NCBI RefSeq assembly: GCF_946885855.1
Contig: NZ_CAMPHH010000199.1
Span: 1 to 6,277 of the forward strand
Origin: an uncultured Actinotalea sp.
Lineage (GTDB): Bacteria; Actinomycetota; Actinomycetes; Actinomycetales; Cellulomonadaceae
DNA: 6,277 nucleotides
Direction: 5' to 3'
Shown: piece after piece, positions 6,037 to 6,277 of the stretch
Numbering within the stretch: position 1 is the stretch's first letter
How the letters are laid out: each line of letters begins with the position of its first letter
The notes under the pieces: model-generated
What the model was told of the DNA's origin: nothing
Seen by the model: the letters and a program-made list of their open reading frames with translations, nothing else
Databases searched by the model: none
Program-made: the position numbers and the translations under genes

Positions 6037-6277
6037 GGTCGCCGGGAGACGGGAGGACGGCCACAGGAGGACCGGCCCCACCCGGACACCCTCTGCGTTC
6101 GGGAAGGTCGGGGTCCGCTACGTCGTGGCGCGACACCCGGCGGGCGGTGCACCGCATGAGGGGGCGCAGCACCGTCGAAGTCGGGACTCAGGACCTACAG
6201 ACGCAGCCGGTCGCGAGCACTGGCGTCCGGCTCAGTGTCAGGGTGCTGATACCGCGAGGGTTGCGGTGGTTGGGATC
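6037..6277. other. Region upstream of uvrB with no supported gene
   Basis: No frame on either strand looks coding. On the minus strand, two frames stay open from the right edge for 26 and 29 codons before stops at 6197-6195 and 6190-6188, but they lack the strong G/C third-position bias of the genes here. The segment from about 6165 on is visibly less GC-rich than the rest. It holds a 12-base palindrome GCGGTGCACCGC (6144-6155). I see no tRNA, terminator or LexA-type box. Confidence 0.4.

Noticed and set aside
6008..6172. N-terminal extension of UvrB to the ATG at 6172
   Set aside because: UvrB homology begins at the ATG at 6007, and the promoter-like element lies inside the extension.
6008..6277. 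Search for a LexA (SOS) box upstream of uvrB
   Set aside because: No GAAC-N4-GTTC type site is present; the only GTTC-like bases (near 6098) lack a partner arm.
6188..6277. C-terminal end of another minus-strand gene at the right edge (26- or 29-codon open frames)
   Set aside because: Both frames are short, lack the expected third-position G/C bias and resemble nothing I recognise. The fragment is too small to call.

Overview
The window is very GC-rich, with strong G/C preference at third codon positions, GTG starts and long open shadow frames opposite the real genes. Together with the protein types (a Hanks-type kinase with one membrane helix, a lipoprotein, an actinobacterial-style UvrB), this points to a high-GC actinobacterium. 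A Cellulomonas-like member of the Micrococcales is my best guess, inferred from protein style only.

Layout from left to right. (1) 1-492, minus: the N-terminal part of a lipoprotein that runs off the left edge. (2) 489-1904, minus: a complete membrane-anchored Ser/Thr protein kinase; its stop codon overlaps the lipoprotein start in a GTGA, so the two form an operon. (3) 1905-2053: a divergent intergenic region. (4) 2054-2383, plus: a small YciI-family protein, the only plus-strand gene. (5) 2384-2466: a convergent gap with a weak hairpin. (6) 2467-3651, minus: a TerC/Alx-family membrane protein, a probable manganese exporter. (7) 3652-3797, minus: its leader, which carries a yybP-ykoY-type Mn2+ riboswitch, a 14-bp hairpin that can hide the terC ribosome binding site, and a -10 element placed so that transcription would start at the first base of the aptamer. 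(8) 3875-6007, minus: uvrB, complete. (9) 6008-6277: the uvrB promoter region, then a stretch with no gene I can support.

Two regulatory circuits stand out. The terC leader can be read as a translational ON switch: one RNA strand either closes the aptamer (metal bound) or pairs with the Shine-Dalgarno (metal absent). The uvrB start is preceded by a near-perfect match to the RecA/LexA-independent DNA-damage promoter of actinobacteria (the PafBC type, TTGTCRGTG-N8-TAnnnT), spaced so that the mRNA would be leaderless. The kinase and lipoprotein may form a membrane signalling module. The yciI gene has no evident functional tie to its neighbours. I see no mobile element, CRISPR array, tRNA or rRNA.
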